Counted from the first letter of the stretch, positions 31,810-40,822 are shown. The stretch is DNA of 59,459 bases from RGDT01 sp964630925 (GCA_964630925.1 CAZVZK010000060.1:1-59459), one strand, 5' to 3'. A program made the numbers and translations. Notes: a model not told the origin generated them from the sequence alone.

Positions 31810-34248
31810 ATGCTCCAACGGCTCGCCGCAGGCCTCGCGACCCTGCTCGTCCTTTGCTCCCTCCTCCTCTGGTCGCGCGGCGACAAGCCGGACGAGCGGC
31901 CCGTGTTGAAGCTGCCGAAGGCCATCGGCGCCATCCACCCGCGCCTGTCGCCGGACGGGGCCAGCCTCGCCTTCTCCTACCAGGGCGAGATCTGGACCTC
32001 CCCGCGCGGCGGCGGGACCATGACCCTCCTCACCCCCAGCCAGGGCTTCGACACCGAGCCGGCCTGGGCGCCCGACGGCAAGCGCGTCGCCTTCGTCCGC
32101 GGCTCGGCCATCAAGGTTGTGCGCTTCCCCGACGGCGCGGATGTCCCCCTGCCGAGGATCGCCGCCCTCGGCGGAACCTACGCGGTGAACAAGCTCGAGT
32201 TCTCCCCCGACGGCAAGCGGATCCTCGGCGCGTTCCGCATCGGCGCGGACAACCGCCTCGCCTGGCTCGACATCGCGTCCGGCGACCTCACCCCCCTCGC
32301 CCCCGTCTCCGGCTACACCCGCTTCGCCCTGTCCCGCGACGGCAAGTGGATCGCCCACACCGTATCGCCCGACCGCCCCGGCCAGCAGACGGGCAACGAC
32401 GGCTCCTTCACCGACCTCGTGAAGCTCGCCGCCGACGGCAAGGGCGAGGCCGAAAAAGTGTGCCGCTTCCCGGCCCGCATCCACGACCTGTGTTGGGCCG
32501 ACGGCAAATCGCTCATCGTCGCCACGGAGCTGGGGCAGGCGCACGACGACCTCTGGCGCATCCCGCTCTCCGACCCCCTGCGTGGCAAGGTGAAGCTCAC
32601 CCACGGCCAGGCCGACGAGGACCGCCCCTCGGCCTCGCGTGACGGCAAGTGGCTCGCCTACACCGACAACCGCACCGGCCCCACGTCCGTCGTCGTCCGC
32701 GAGCTTTCCACCGGCGAGGAGACGGCCGTCCGCTTCGACAGGATGGACCACCGCCGCCCCGCCGGCACGCTGCGTCTGACCGTCAAGGACGCGGCCACGG
32801 GCAAGGCCGTGATCGCACGCATCTCGCTCGGCGAGGACAAGGGCCGCTTCCACGCCCCCGCCGGCAGCCTGCATCGCTCGCTGCGTGGCCGGGGCCACTT
32901 CTATTGTGACGGCCCCGTCGAGATCAACCTCCCCGCCGGCTCCTACAAGTTGGCCGGCTTCCGCGGGCCGGAGTACAAGGTGGCGGCGCGCGACATCGTC
33001 GTGAAGGCGGGCCAGACGCAGGAGGTAGCCGTCGAGATGGAGCGCTGGTCGCACATGGCCAAGGGCCACTGGTACTCCGGCGAGCTGCACATCCACGCGA
33101 ACTACGGCTACGGGCAGTGGTACAACACGCCCGAGACGATGCGTCAGCAGTGCGTCGGCGAGGACCTGAACGTCTGCAACTTCGTCGTCGCCAACTCCGA
33201 CGCCGACGTGGTGTATGACCGCCCCTTCTTCCGTGGCGGGCCGGACCCGCTCTCCACGCCCGAACACATCCTCTACTGGGGCCAGGAGTTCCGCAGCACC
33301 TACTGGGGCCACATGACGCTCGTGGGGCTGGAGCAGCTCGTCGAGCCGATCTTCACCGGCTTCGCGGGCACGACCAACCCGTGGGACACGCCGTCCAACT
33401 CCGACATCGCGGACCGCACGCACTGGCAGAAGGGCGCCGTCGTCAACTACACCCACGTCTCCCAGGCCGACGACTGGACGAAGACGCCGTACGCGGCCAA
33501 GGCCATCCCCATCGACGTGGCGCTGGGCAAGATCGACACGCTGGACATCAACAACTCATGGGCCGCGTCCGTGCCCCTGTGGCACCGCCTGCTCAACTGC
33601 GGCTTCCGCGTGCCGGCGACGGCGGGCACGGACGTCTTCCTCAACCGCATCGGTAGCAACCTCCCCGGCGGTGACCGCGTGTATGTCCACGTCGATGGCG
33701 GCCTCACCTACAAGGGCTGGATCGACGGCCTGAAGGCCGGCAAGTCGTTCGTCACGAACGGCCCGATGTTGACGTTCACCGTCAACGGCGAGGGGCCGGG
33801 CGCGGCCCTCAAGGCAGGGGCCGAGAAGCCGAAGTTGCGCGTGAAGGCATCGGCCCGCTCGCAATTCCCGCTGGCGAAGGCGGAGCTGATCCACAACGGC
33901 AAGGTGATCGCCACGGCGAAGCTCGCCGACGACAAGCTGACGGCGACAATGGATCAGGAGGTCACGCTGCCCGGAGGCGGCTGGCTGGCGTTCCGCGCCG
34001 ACGGGCCGGGGACGCCCGACACTGCGTTGGCCGCGATGAACGCGCACACCAACCCGGTGTATGTCGAGGCGGGCGGCGCGTGGCGCTCCGCCGACGAGGC
34101 GCGGGCGTTCCTGAAGTGGATCGACCAGTTCGAGGGGCTTCTGCGCGCCCGCGACCGCTTCCCGACGGCGAAGACACGTGCGCAGGCGTTGGAGCAGATC
34201 GAGGCGGCGCGGCAGGTGTACGCGCGGATCATCAAGGACGCGAAGTGA
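31810..34248 (+). CDS. Exported beta-propeller plus CehA/McbA-type metallohydrolase
   Basis: The 812-residue protein has an N-terminal leader (LAAGLATLLVLCSLLLWS). A TolB/WD40-like propeller of about six repeats follows (residues 40-330; SPDGASLAFSYQGEIW, APDGKRVAFVRG, SPDGKRILGAF, SRDGKWIAHTV). A carboxypeptidase-regulatory-like beta domain comes next (about 335-415), then a PHP-like hydrolase domain: GELHIHANYGYGQWYNTPE (HIH about 426-428), VVNYTHVSQADDW and ATAGTDVFLNR supply metal ligands. CehA/McbA family members hydrolyse carbamates or phosphoesters; the natural substrate here is unknown. It lies in a plus-strand series with the two genes downstream (7- and 25-bp gaps). Confidence 0.88.
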   Translation: MLQRLAAGLATLLVLCSLLLWSRGDKPDERPVLKLPKAIGAIHPRLSPDGASLAFSYQGEIWTSPRGGGTMTLLTPSQGFDTEPAWAPDGKRVAFVRGSAIKVVRFPDGADVPLPRIAALGGTYAVNKLEFSPDGKRILGAFRIGADNRLAWLDIASGDLTPLAPVSGYTRFALSRDGKWIAHTVSPDRPGQQTGNDGSFTDLVKLAADGKGEAEKVCRFPARIHDLCWADGKSLIVATELGQAHDDLWRIPLSDPLRGKVKLTHGQADEDRPSASRDGKWLAYTDNRTGPTSVVVRELSTGEETAVRFDRMDHRRPAGTLRLTVKDAATGKAVIARISLGEDKGRFHAPAGSLHRSLRGRGHFYCDGPVEINLPAGSYKLAGFRGPEYKVAARDIVVKAGQTQEVAVEMERWSHMAKGHWYSGELHIHANYGYGQWYNTPETMRQQCVGEDLNVCNFVVANSDADVVYDRPFFRGGPDPLSTPEHILYWGQEFRSTYWGHMTLVGLEQLVEPIFTGFAGTTNPWDTPSNSDIADRTHWQKGAVVNYTHVSQADDWTKTPYAAKAIPIDVALGKIDTLDINNSWAASVPLWHRLLNCGFRVPATAGTDVFLNRIGSNLPGGDRVYVHVDGGLTYKGWIDGLKAGKSFVTNGPMLTFTVNGEGPGAALKAGAEKPKLRVKASARSQFPLAKAELIHNGKVIATAKLADDKLTATMDQEVTLPGGGWLAFRADGPGTPDTALAAMNAHTNPVYVEAGGAWRSADEARAFLKWIDQFEGLLRARDRFPTAKTRAQALEQIEAARQVYARIIKDAK

Positions 34249-34255
34249 GGCGCCC

Positions 34256-34831
34256 ATGAGCCAGCAGGATTTCGGTGTCGCGGGCCTTGCGCGTGCCTTC
34301 CTGTGGTCGGGGCTCTGGGGCGCGCTCATCGGTGTGGCCGCCGTCTTGCCGCTGATCGTGGGCAACGCGCTCTTCTTCCTTTCCCAGTCCGAGCCGGGGA
34401 TCGGCACGAGGGCGGTCTGGGGGGCTGGGGTTCTGGCACTTGGGGGTGCCGCATGTGGCTCGATGTGCGGTTTCGTCGTTGCGCAGATCCGGACGGGCCG
34501 CCTGGCTGCGGGCTACACTGTCGGCCCACTCATATTCAAGGCAGCGGGGTGGGCTGCTCTCGTCGCGGCCGGGGTCTTCGGGGTGCTAGTGTACCAGTTA
34601 CCCGAGGCCCCCCGCCTCATCAACCCGCAGGCCCTTTTCGCGGCGGGCGCTGCGACGTTCGCCGGATTCCTGGCCGCGTTGTTCCGCCTGGTCGCGGGTT
34701 TGGACGAAGCCCGCAGCCAATACGGCCGCGCGGTCCGCTCGGCCGTGGAGGCGTCCGGCCAGCTTCGCCCCCATCCGCCCTCGCCACCCGAGGCAGAAGC
34801 CATCCAACCGCCGGGCCGCGTACGCGAGTAA
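34256..34831 (+). CDS. Four-helix membrane protein, unknown function
   Basis: The 191-residue protein has about four hydrophobic segments (LWSGLWGALIGVAAVLPLIV, GAGVLALGGAACGSMCGFVV, AAGWAALVAAGVFGVLVYQL and LFAAGAATFAGFLAALFRLV). A polar C-terminal tail (LDEARSQYGRAVRSAVEASG) follows. No family was recognised. ATG 34256 lies 7 bp after the metallohydrolase stop, so the two are probably co-transcribed. The tail may be cytoplasmic. Confidence 0.75.
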   Translation: MSQQDFGVAGLARAFLWSGLWGALIGVAAVLPLIVGNALFFLSQSEPGIGTRAVWGAGVLALGGAACGSMCGFVVAQIRTGRLAAGYTVGPLIFKAAGWAALVAAGVFGVLVYQLPEAPRLINPQALFAAGAATFAGFLAALFRLVAGLDEARSQYGRAVRSAVEASGQLRPHPPSPPEAEAIQPPGRVRE

Positions 34832-34856
34832 CAGCTCCCATGTTAGGAGGCCGCAG

Positions 34857-35891
34857 ATGAGAACCGCCATCCTGGCAATCCTCGCGTTGGCCCTCGTCCT
34901 GTCTGCGGAGGCGCCGCCGATGCGCAAGCCATTCGCACCCGCTGCCGGCACCGTGTCCCCACAGGCCCGGAAGTATCTGGAATCGCTCCCCGACCCCGCC
35001 AAGATACCCCCCTGGCCCGACGCCGATGACCTCGCCGGGTGGGAGAAGGCGTGGGAGGCCGCCGAGGCCGAGAGCGAGCCGAAGGCCGCTGCCACGTTGA
35101 AGCACTACGGGGCGACGGCCGAGAAGCAGACCATCGGCGGCGTCCCGGTGCTTTCCGTCAAGCCGAAGGGGTGGAAGGACAACGGCAAGGTGCTCGTCCA
35201 CTTCCACGGCGGCGCCTACACCTTCTACAGCGCCCGCTCCCGCTTGCAGAGCAGCGTCCCCGCCGCCCACGCCTCCGGCCTGCGCGTCGTCTCCGTCGAT
35301 TACACCGTGGCACCCATCGGCAGATGGCGGAAGGTGACAGACGAGGCCGTCGCCGTCCTCGCCGGGCTCGTGAAGGCCGGCAACAAGCTGAAGGACATCG
35401 CCGTCTACGGGGAGTCGGCCGGCGGCGGGCTGGCGGCGGGCGCCGTCCTCAAGATGCGCGACAAGAAGCTCGGCATGCCCGCCGCCGTCGTCCTCTGGTC
35501 CCCCTGGGCCGACATCACCGACAGCGGCGACTCGGCCATCACGATGAAGGGCTTTGATCCGCTGTATGTCTACGGGAGGCACCTGAAACGCGCGGCGGAC
35601 GCCTACGCCGACCCGGAGGACCAGAAGCACCCCTACGTCTCGCCGGTCCACGGCGACTACGCCAAGGGCTTCCCGCCGACGCTGATCCAGGGCGGGACGC
35701 GCGAGCTGTTCCTGAGCCACTTCGTGCGTCAGTACCGCGCCATCGACGGCGCCGGCGGCGACGCCGTGCTGGACCTCTACGACGGCATGCCGCACATCTT
35801 CCAGGTGCGTCCGGAGCTGGCGGACGCCCCGGAGACGAGGGCCGCGATGAAGAAGTTCGCCACGTTCCTGAAACGCCACCTGGGCTACTGA
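34857..35891 (+). CDS. Secreted alpha/beta hydrolase (HSL-like esterase)
   Basis: The 344-residue enzyme has a signal peptide (AILAILALALVLSAEAPP) and the hormone-sensitive-lipase pattern. HFHGGAYTFY provides the oxyanion hole, the nucleophile Ser lies in VYGESAGGGLAAG, and a C-terminal His is in LYDGMPHIFQV; the acid is probably in the QGGTRELFLSH segment. It probably hydrolyses short-chain esters in the periplasm. An AGGAGG site lies upstream of ATG 34857. It ends just before the damaged region starting at 35896. Confidence 0.92.
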   Translation: MRTAILAILALALVLSAEAPPMRKPFAPAAGTVSPQARKYLESLPDPAKIPPWPDADDLAGWEKAWEAAEAESEPKAAATLKHYGATAEKQTIGGVPVLSVKPKGWKDNGKVLVHFHGGAYTFYSARSRLQSSVPAAHASGLRVVSVDYTVAPIGRWRKVTDEAVAVLAGLVKAGNKLKDIAVYGESAGGGLAAGAVLKMRDKKLGMPAAVVLWSPWADITDSGDSAITMKGFDPLYVYGRHLKRAADAYADPEDQKHPYVSPVHGDYAKGFPPTLIQGGTRELFLSHFVRQYRAIDGAGGDAVLDLYDGMPHIFQVRPELADAPETRAAMKKFATFLKRHLGY

Positions 35892-35895
35892 CGCC

Positions 35896-36915
35896 CTACC
35901 CGTTCAGCTCGGCCAGGAGTCGGGCGAGGACGCTCGCGTCGTTGATCGTCGGCGGGTCAGACTAGTGGTCCGTCCACCTTCGATTGACGGGCACGATAGT
36001 CCTACTCTATCAGGAAGGCGACGAAAGGGGTTACCAAGCGGGTGAGCCGATGGAGAAGTACCTGGTCAGCCTTGACGACGAGGAGCGGGCCGCGCTCCTG
36101 GACGTGACACGCAAGGGCAAGGCGGCAGCACGCCGCATCATTCACGCCCGCATCCTCCTGCTCGCCGTGGCTGCGGCACGGCAGAAACTCCGCAAGGTGT
36201 ACCCGGCAATCAAAGCCTGACGGGCCAGTGGGACTATCGTACCCGTCAATCGAAGCTGGACGGACCACTCGTCACAGTTGAGGCCCTTCAAGTGGGCGAA
36301 GAGGCCTTCGCCCCGGATGCCCAACGGGACGATCTGCCCCTCGGCCTGGAAGGTGCGCAAGGCAGAGCTCTCTGGTCCGTAAATGAGTAAGTCGGGCAGC
36401 GTGCCTGCGCTGCTTGACCGCGACGTGAGAAGGGCTGGATGGCCAGCGAGTGCGCTGAGCCGTTCGGGTAATTGAGGGCCAAGCTGGCTACGCGCGTACA
36501 CATTAGTTTCTAGTTCGATAAATGTGTATTAAATTAATCGCACAAGCCGAGCACTGAAAGTGACCGCTTCCTTGTCGGTCCACCTCGGAAACGACCCTGT
36601 TTCATCCGCCCAGAGATCACAGTGAAAAGGAAGGCCCTTGTCCTGTTGTACGGTGACCCGAACGTTCGCCACCGGAGTGGGTCGCGTGGTCTCGAATGCC
36701 GAGGGCATGAAGCGGGGCTCGGTCACCCGGATGCCACGGGACGTAAGGAACGCGTTGTCGAGTTAGTTCTGCGAGGCGGCCGAGGCGAGCGCTATCGCCT
36801 CCAGGATGTTGCTCTTACCGCTGCCGTTCGCCCCAATGAGAACCGTGACCCGCCCGAGGTCCAGAGTCATCTCCGGGATGGGCTTGTAGTTCTCGATCAC
36901 GACCTGGCGGATCAT
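35896..36915 (-). pseudogene. Decayed AAA/RecF-like ATPase, two stops and a MITE insertion
   Basis: A minus-strand gene starts at ATG 36915 with MIRQVVIENYKPIPEMTLDL and a Walker A loop (LIGANGSGKSNILEAIALAS), the N-terminus of AAA/SMC-like ATPases. The same frame is stopped by TAA at 36763-36765 and again at 36529-36531. Between and after the stops it reads coherent protein (TEPRFMPSAFETTRPTPVAN; LIYGPESSALRTFQAEGQIV; GIRGEGLFAHLKGLN). A 306-bp element interrupts it at 36269. Beyond the element the frame gives PTINDASVLARLLAELNG and a stop at 35896, which may or may not be the original end. The Walker B region is missing. Lower GC (near 36500-36540) differs from the surroundings and suggests acquired DNA. 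Confidence 0.75.
35964..36269 (+). mobile_element. 306-bp MITE-like element with 39-bp terminal inverted repeats and IS630-like transposase fragment
   Basis: The ends are near-identical inverted repeats (35964-36002 and 36231-36269; 37 of 39 positions match), starting AGTGGTCCGTCCA and reading CTTCGATTGACGGG inside. The interior encodes, from ATG 36050, MEKYLVSLDDEERAALLDVT and on to ARRIIHARILLLA, like the first 50 residues of IS630-family transposases, ending at 36220. The catalytic DDE part is absent, so the element would need a transposase supplied in trans. A TA is present at the left flank, as expected for IS630-type insertion, but the right flank reads TC, so the target duplication is not clean. 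Confidence 0.85.
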
Positions 36916-37063
36916 CTGCGGCCCTCGTCGGGTGAGGCGGCCTTCCCCAGCCGAACAGACACCGGAGGGCGGTCAAGCCCACGCCGACGCCCTCCACCCG
37001 GAATCCCCCTCCCCTCCGGCCCTCCCCCTGGTATGATGGGCGCACCCACCGAGGACACCCCTC

Positions 37064-38344
37064 ATGCTCTCCCTCCAGACCTCCCGCCGCTCCTTCCTCC
37101 AATCCGGCGCCCTCGCCGTCGGCGGCCTCACCCTCGCCAACCTCCTCCGCCTCCAGGCCTCGACGCCTGGCAGGCGTCAGAAGGCGCTCATCATGGTCTA
37201 CCTCAACGGCGGGCCGTCGCACATCGACATGTACGACCTCAAGCCCGACGCCCCCGCCGAGTACAGGGGCGAGTTCAGGCCCATCAAGACCAACGTCCCC
37301 GGCCTCGACCTCTGCGAACACCTGCCCATGCAGGCGCGGATCGCCGACAAGCTCGCCGTCATCCGCAACATGAGGTTCAAGCAGGAGGGGCACACCGCCC
37401 CGGAGCTGTACACCGGCTACCTGCGTGGCAATCACCCGTCCATCGGCTCCGTCGTCAGCAAGGTCCGGGCCGACGCCGGCGTCCGCGAGGCCCTGCCGCC
37501 CTACGTCTACATCGGCGACGCCAACCACGTCGGCGGCCCCGGCTTCCTCGGCAAGCCGCACGAGGCCTACATCCCCGGCTCACGCGCCGCCAACCTCGGC
37601 CTCTCCACGCTCGTCACACCCGAACGCCTCGCCTCGCGCAAGGATCTGCTGGCATCCTTCGACACCCTACGTGAGGGGCTGGACGATACGCGCGGCAGCC
37701 GCGCCGGCATGGACGCCTTCACCGCCCGCGCCCTGGAGATGGTCACCAGCAACCGCGCCCGCGACGCCTTCGACGTGTCCCGCGAGCCCCTCAAGGTCCG
37801 CGAGCGCTACGGCCGCGGCACCGAGTACCTGCAGGCCCGACGCCTCGTCGAGGCCGGCGTCCCCGTCGTCAGCATCACGCCGCAGAACCACGGCGTCCCC
37901 GCGAAGTGCAACGGCCAGTGGGACCACCACGACCACGTCTTCGCCTGCCTCAAGGCCATCCTCCCCGCCTACGACCGCGCCGTGTCGGCCCTCATCGAGG
38001 ACCTGCACGCCCGCGGACTCGCCGACGACGTGGCGGTGTGCGTCTGGGGCGAGATGGGCCGCACCCCGCGTGTCGGCACGCAGCGCGGCACGGTGGCGGG
38101 CCGCGACCACTGGCCGCAGTCCGGCTTCTGCCTCCTGGCCGGCGGCGGGTTGCAGACGGGGCAGGTGGTCGGCGCGACCGACGCCCGCGGCGAGCACCCC
38201 AAGGGCAAGCCGTACACGCCGCAGAACGTCCTGGCGACGCTCTACGGCGTGTTGGGGATCGACCCGGCGTCCACGCTGCCTGACCACACCGGCCGGCCCG
38301 TGCATCTGCTCGACGACACGGGCCGGGTGACGGAGGTGGCCTGA
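37064..38344 (+). CDS. DUF1501 domain-containing Tat-exported protein
   Basis: The 426-residue protein starts with a twin-arginine signal (TSRRSFLQSGALAVGGLTLA). The DUF1501 (sulfatase/phosphatase-fold) body has LIMVYLNGGPSHIDMYDLKP, DHHDHVFACLKAILPAYDRA and VCVWGEMGRTPRV. Family members are abundant in planctomycetes and usually paired with a DUF1549/DUF1553 gene; here the partner is missing on both sides, where pseudogenes are found instead. It is probably periplasmic and metal-dependent; the substrate is unknown. ATG 37064 gives a canonical Tat leader. Confidence 0.93.
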   Translation: MLSLQTSRRSFLQSGALAVGGLTLANLLRLQASTPGRRQKALIMVYLNGGPSHIDMYDLKPDAPAEYRGEFRPIKTNVPGLDLCEHLPMQARIADKLAVIRNMRFKQEGHTAPELYTGYLRGNHPSIGSVVSKVRADAGVREALPPYVYIGDANHVGGPGFLGKPHEAYIPGSRAANLGLSTLVTPERLASRKDLLASFDTLREGLDDTRGSRAGMDAFTARALEMVTSNRARDAFDVSREPLKVRERYGRGTEYLQARRLVEAGVPVVSITPQNHGVPAKCNGQWDHHDHVFACLKAILPAYDRAVSALIEDLHARGLADDVAVCVWGEMGRTPRVGTQRGTVAGRDHWPQSGFCLLAGGGLQTGQVVGATDARGEHPKGKPYTPQNVLATLYGVLGIDPASTLPDHTGRPVHLLDDTGRVTEVA

Positions 38345-38347
38345 CGG

Positions 38348-38985
38348 TCAGGAGCCGGTCAGGTCAATGTCGAACGTGTTCTTGCCGACATCGAGGTCCT
38401 TCGACAAGCCCGACGACTCCGGGGAGGCGTACTTCGCCGGGAGGGCGTTGACACCCAGCCCGGATGCCTCGAGCTGGCCAGGGTCGTCCTTGATGGAATC
38501 GGGGAGGGTGGAGCCTTCCTTGACCGTCAACTTCGTGACGACGACCTTGTACAGCCCCGGAGGCATGCCGGGCTGTTTCCCGATGCTCGAGATGCCATAC
38601 AGGCCGGAGCTGTCCGTCGTGGCGGCATACAGGCCGGAGCTGTCCGTCGTGGCGGCAAACCCGAGTGGTTGTAGGTCATGTACGCCTGCCCGGTGTAGTT
38701 CACCTCCGGGCCGTTGTACGGCGGAGGGACGGCCGTGGCTGAATAGTTGTACCGCCCCGAGTGGATCAGCGCCGCGGGCAGTTGCCCGCCGTGGGTGCCG
38801 GCGAAACTGTGGAGGGCGATGCCCATCTGCTTGAGGTTGTTCTGGCACTGCATCCGCTGCGCCGCCTCGCGGACCTTCTGGACCGCCGGCAGCAACAGGC
38901 CGATGAGGATCGCGATGATGGCGATGACGACGAGTAGCTCGATCAACGTGAAGCCGTGGCGAGGGCGTGACGTGGTGCGCAACAT
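38348..38985 (-). pseudogene. DUF1559 prepilin-like gene fused by deletion to a lipoprotein tail
   Basis: From ATG 38985 the frame gives a type IV prepilin-like leader (RHGFTLIELLVVIAIIAILI) and the start of a DUF1559 domain (QCQNNLKQMGIALHSFAGTH), to about codon 109 (YMTYNHSG). After that the protein-like frame shifts. The remaining sequence to 38348 encodes, in another frame, the C-terminus of a planctomycete carboxypeptidase-regulatory-type lipoprotein (GMPPGLYKVVVTKLTVKEGS; LPAKYASPESSGL; VGKNTFDIDLTGS). Such lipoprotein genes often follow DUF1559 genes, so a deletion of the end of one and the start of the other explains the structure. The junction is near 38665, at a 30-bp tandem duplication. 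Confidence 0.8.
38601..38660. repeat. 30-bp tandem duplication at the pseudogene junction
   Basis: Two adjacent 30-bp copies (38601-38630 and 38631-38660) begin AGGCCGGAGCTGTCCGTCGT and differ at one position. In the lipoprotein frame they encode two DSSGLYAATT-type decapeptide units. The duplication lies within about 10 bp of the inferred DUF1559/lipoprotein junction, so slippage and deletion may be related. Confidence 0.85.
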
Positions 38986-39355
38986 GGAACGGTCCTCCAA
39001 CGAGGGGGAGAGGGATGAGGACGAGTGTGCGTGCGTGCGCCGGCCGAGGATCCCACTACGGGGGAAGGGTCGACGCGGTAGGTCGTGAGTTGCGAGTCGC
39101 TGAACGCGGAAAGTGTCAATGTGAAAGTACAGGGCGGACGACACACACGTCAAGCACATTCGGGCCGAGTCATTCCTTTTTCATTTCCCGAGCTCTGACC
39201 TGGGTGGAACAGCGCAGCCGGCTTCCCAACGCGGCACCGAGCCCCCCTCGCATGCCGCAAACACGACGTGGATCTTGGCCCTGTGCCGCGTCACCGGGGC
39301 CTTGGCCGGTGGCATGGGGATTGCTTGGGTGAGCGCCGCCCAGTGAGGGACTGCG
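38986..39355. other. Divergent intergenic region, no gene seen
   Basis: The 370-bp interval lies between the start of the DUF1559 pseudogene and the start of the M48 gene, both reading outward. A T-rich patch (TCATTCCTTTTTCATTTCC, about 39170-39189) is the least GC-rich part and a plausible promoter area. No frame has protein character and no repeats were noticed. Confidence 0.45.
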
Positions 39356-40153
39356 ATGCGCCTGCGTTCCCTGTTGCCGCCGGCCATCCTCTGCCTCCTG
39401 CTGCTTTTGGGGGCGGGGTGCGGCTCGTACCCGCATCCGGGCGGCGGCGAGGGGCCGGGCCGCCGGCCTCAGGACCTCGCGCTCGGCCCCCGCGAAGAGC
39501 TGGCCGTGGGCCGGCGCGCGTACGCCGAGGTCATGACGAAGTACCGGGGCAAGGTCCTCCGCGACGACGAGGCGCAGGTGCGGCGGGCGCGTGAGGTCTT
39601 CCGGCGCCTCCAACGGGCGTCGGAGATCCCGATCCTGCAGCGCGAGATCAACCTGCGGGTGAGAGGCTACACGTTCGAGTGGGAGGTCAACGTCGTGCGC
39701 GAGCCGCAGGTGAATGCGTTCTGCCTGCCCGCGGGCAAGGTGGCCGTCTTCACCGGCCTGCTCGACGTCACCGGGGGCGACGACGGCTTCCTGGCCACCG
39801 TCCTGGCGCACGAGATGGCGCACGCCCTGGCCCACCACGCCAGCGAGCGCGTCGCCCGCGAGCGGTCGGCGTCTGGCATCCTCCGAAGCCTGGCCTACGG
39901 GCGCATGCAGGAGGAGGAGGCCGACCACATCGGCGTCTTCCTCATGGCATTCGCCGGCTACGACGCCCGCAAGGCACCGGCGTTCTGGGAGCGGATGCGG
40001 CGGGCGGGCGGCGGCCGGGGGCGGACGCCGGAGATCTTCTCCGACCACCCCAGCGACGAGAGCCGCGTCCGGGCCCTGGCGGCGCAGGCACCGCGGGCGA
40101 TGGCGGCCAAGCGGAGATTCGACGACATGAACACCGCCCGCGTCGGGCGGTGA
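39356..40153 (+). CDS. M48-family metalloprotease lipoprotein
   Basis: The 265-residue protein has a lipoprotein signal with lipobox LLLGAGC (Cys22) and an M48 zinc protease domain. The HExxH is at 152-156 (LAHEMAHALAHHASERVA), and the third ligand Glu is expected in MQEEEADHIGVFLM (about 181-190). It resembles the periplasmic BepA/LoiP type that degrades misassembled outer-membrane proteins, but without the TPR domain of BepA. Lipidation suggests attachment to a membrane facing the periplasm. Its start at 39356 gives the leader directly; it precedes two small membrane-protein genes. Confidence 0.93.
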   Translation: MRLRSLLPPAILCLLLLLGAGCGSYPHPGGGEGPGRRPQDLALGPREELAVGRRAYAEVMTKYRGKVLRDDEAQVRRAREVFRRLQRASEIPILQREINLRVRGYTFEWEVNVVREPQVNAFCLPAGKVAVFTGLLDVTGGDDGFLATVLAHEMAHALAHHASERVARERSASGILRSLAYGRMQEEEADHIGVFLMAFAGYDARKAPAFWERMRRAGGGRGRTPEIFSDHPSDESRVRALAAQAPRAMAAKRRFDDMNTARVGR

Positions 40154-40184
40154 GGGGCGGGGCGAGCGGGACGGAGGGGGAGAC

Positions 40185-40385
40185 ATGAGCGCAGGCGGGC
40201 CGGATCTGGGAGATGGCGGCTACTTCGGGCGGTACGGGGACTACGGCCCACGCGGACAATGGGGGGCGTGGCCCGGCTGCGGCTGCGGCACGTTGATCAT
40301 GATCCTCGGCGGGATGATCTTCGTCTGCGGCGGCTTCCTCTCCTACGTGGAGAGCTGGCTGCGCGGCCCCTACCGTCCTTACTGA
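40185..40385 (+). CDS. Small single-helix membrane protein
   Basis: A 66-residue product has a Gly/Tyr-rich N-terminus (GGYFGRYGDYGPRGQWGAWP) with a GCGCG turn. One transmembrane helix follows (TLIMILGGMIFVCGGFLSYV), then a short basic tail. A GGGGGAGAC site precedes ATG 40185 and the gap to the M48 gene is 31 bp. No family was recognised. The helix and good start region support it as a real gene. Confidence 0.65.
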   Translation: MSAGGPDLGDGGYFGRYGDYGPRGQWGAWPGCGCGTLIMILGGMIFVCGGFLSYVESWLRGPYRPY

Positions 40386-40405
40386 CCCACCCGGAGGCGA
40401 TCATC

Positions 40406-40783
40406 ATGCGGGCACTCTGCGGGGCGATCATCACGGCCGGCGCACTCCTCGGGCTGGGGATGACGGCCATCGGCATCGGGACACGTTACACGCGCGAGCA
40501 CGACTGGGGGCCCGTGGCCGCCGACGACGCCAAGGGCGGGGAGAAGGCCGACGCCAAGGGCGACGCCAAGGGCGACGGCAAGCGCAAGGACGTGCAGCCT
40601 TACATCGTGTACTTCCGGGAGATGGACACGCCGCTCCTCTTCCTGGTGATCTTCCTCACGTCCGCCGCGCTGGTCGGCATGGGGATCGCCATCCTCGGGC
40701 TGGCCTACCACCACGCGAGGCGTGAGCGCGAATGGAGCTGGGAGAGGGAGCAGGCGGCGGCGCGGCAGCGCACCGCCGTCTGA
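40406..40783 (+). CDS. Two-helix membrane protein with lysine/aspartate-rich loop
   Basis: The 125-residue protein has a helix at each end (CGAIITAGALLGLGMTAIGI; LLFLVIFLTSAALVGMGIAI). A hydrophilic loop between them contains an imperfect KGDAKGDAKGD-type repeat (ADAKGDAKGDGKRKD). A charged C-terminal tail follows (RREREWSWEREQAAARQR). GGAGG lies 10 bp upstream of ATG 40406. It is probably co-transcribed with the 66-residue gene 20 bp upstream. The function is unknown. Confidence 0.75.
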   Translation: MRALCGAIITAGALLGLGMTAIGIGTRYTREHDWGPVAADDAKGGEKADAKGDAKGDGKRKDVQPYIVYFREMDTPLLFLVIFLTSAALVGMGIAILGLAYHHARREREWSWEREQAAARQRTAV

Positions 40784-40822
40784 GGCGACAGATCGGGCAA
40801 GTCAACGCAAGGGGGATTAGCC

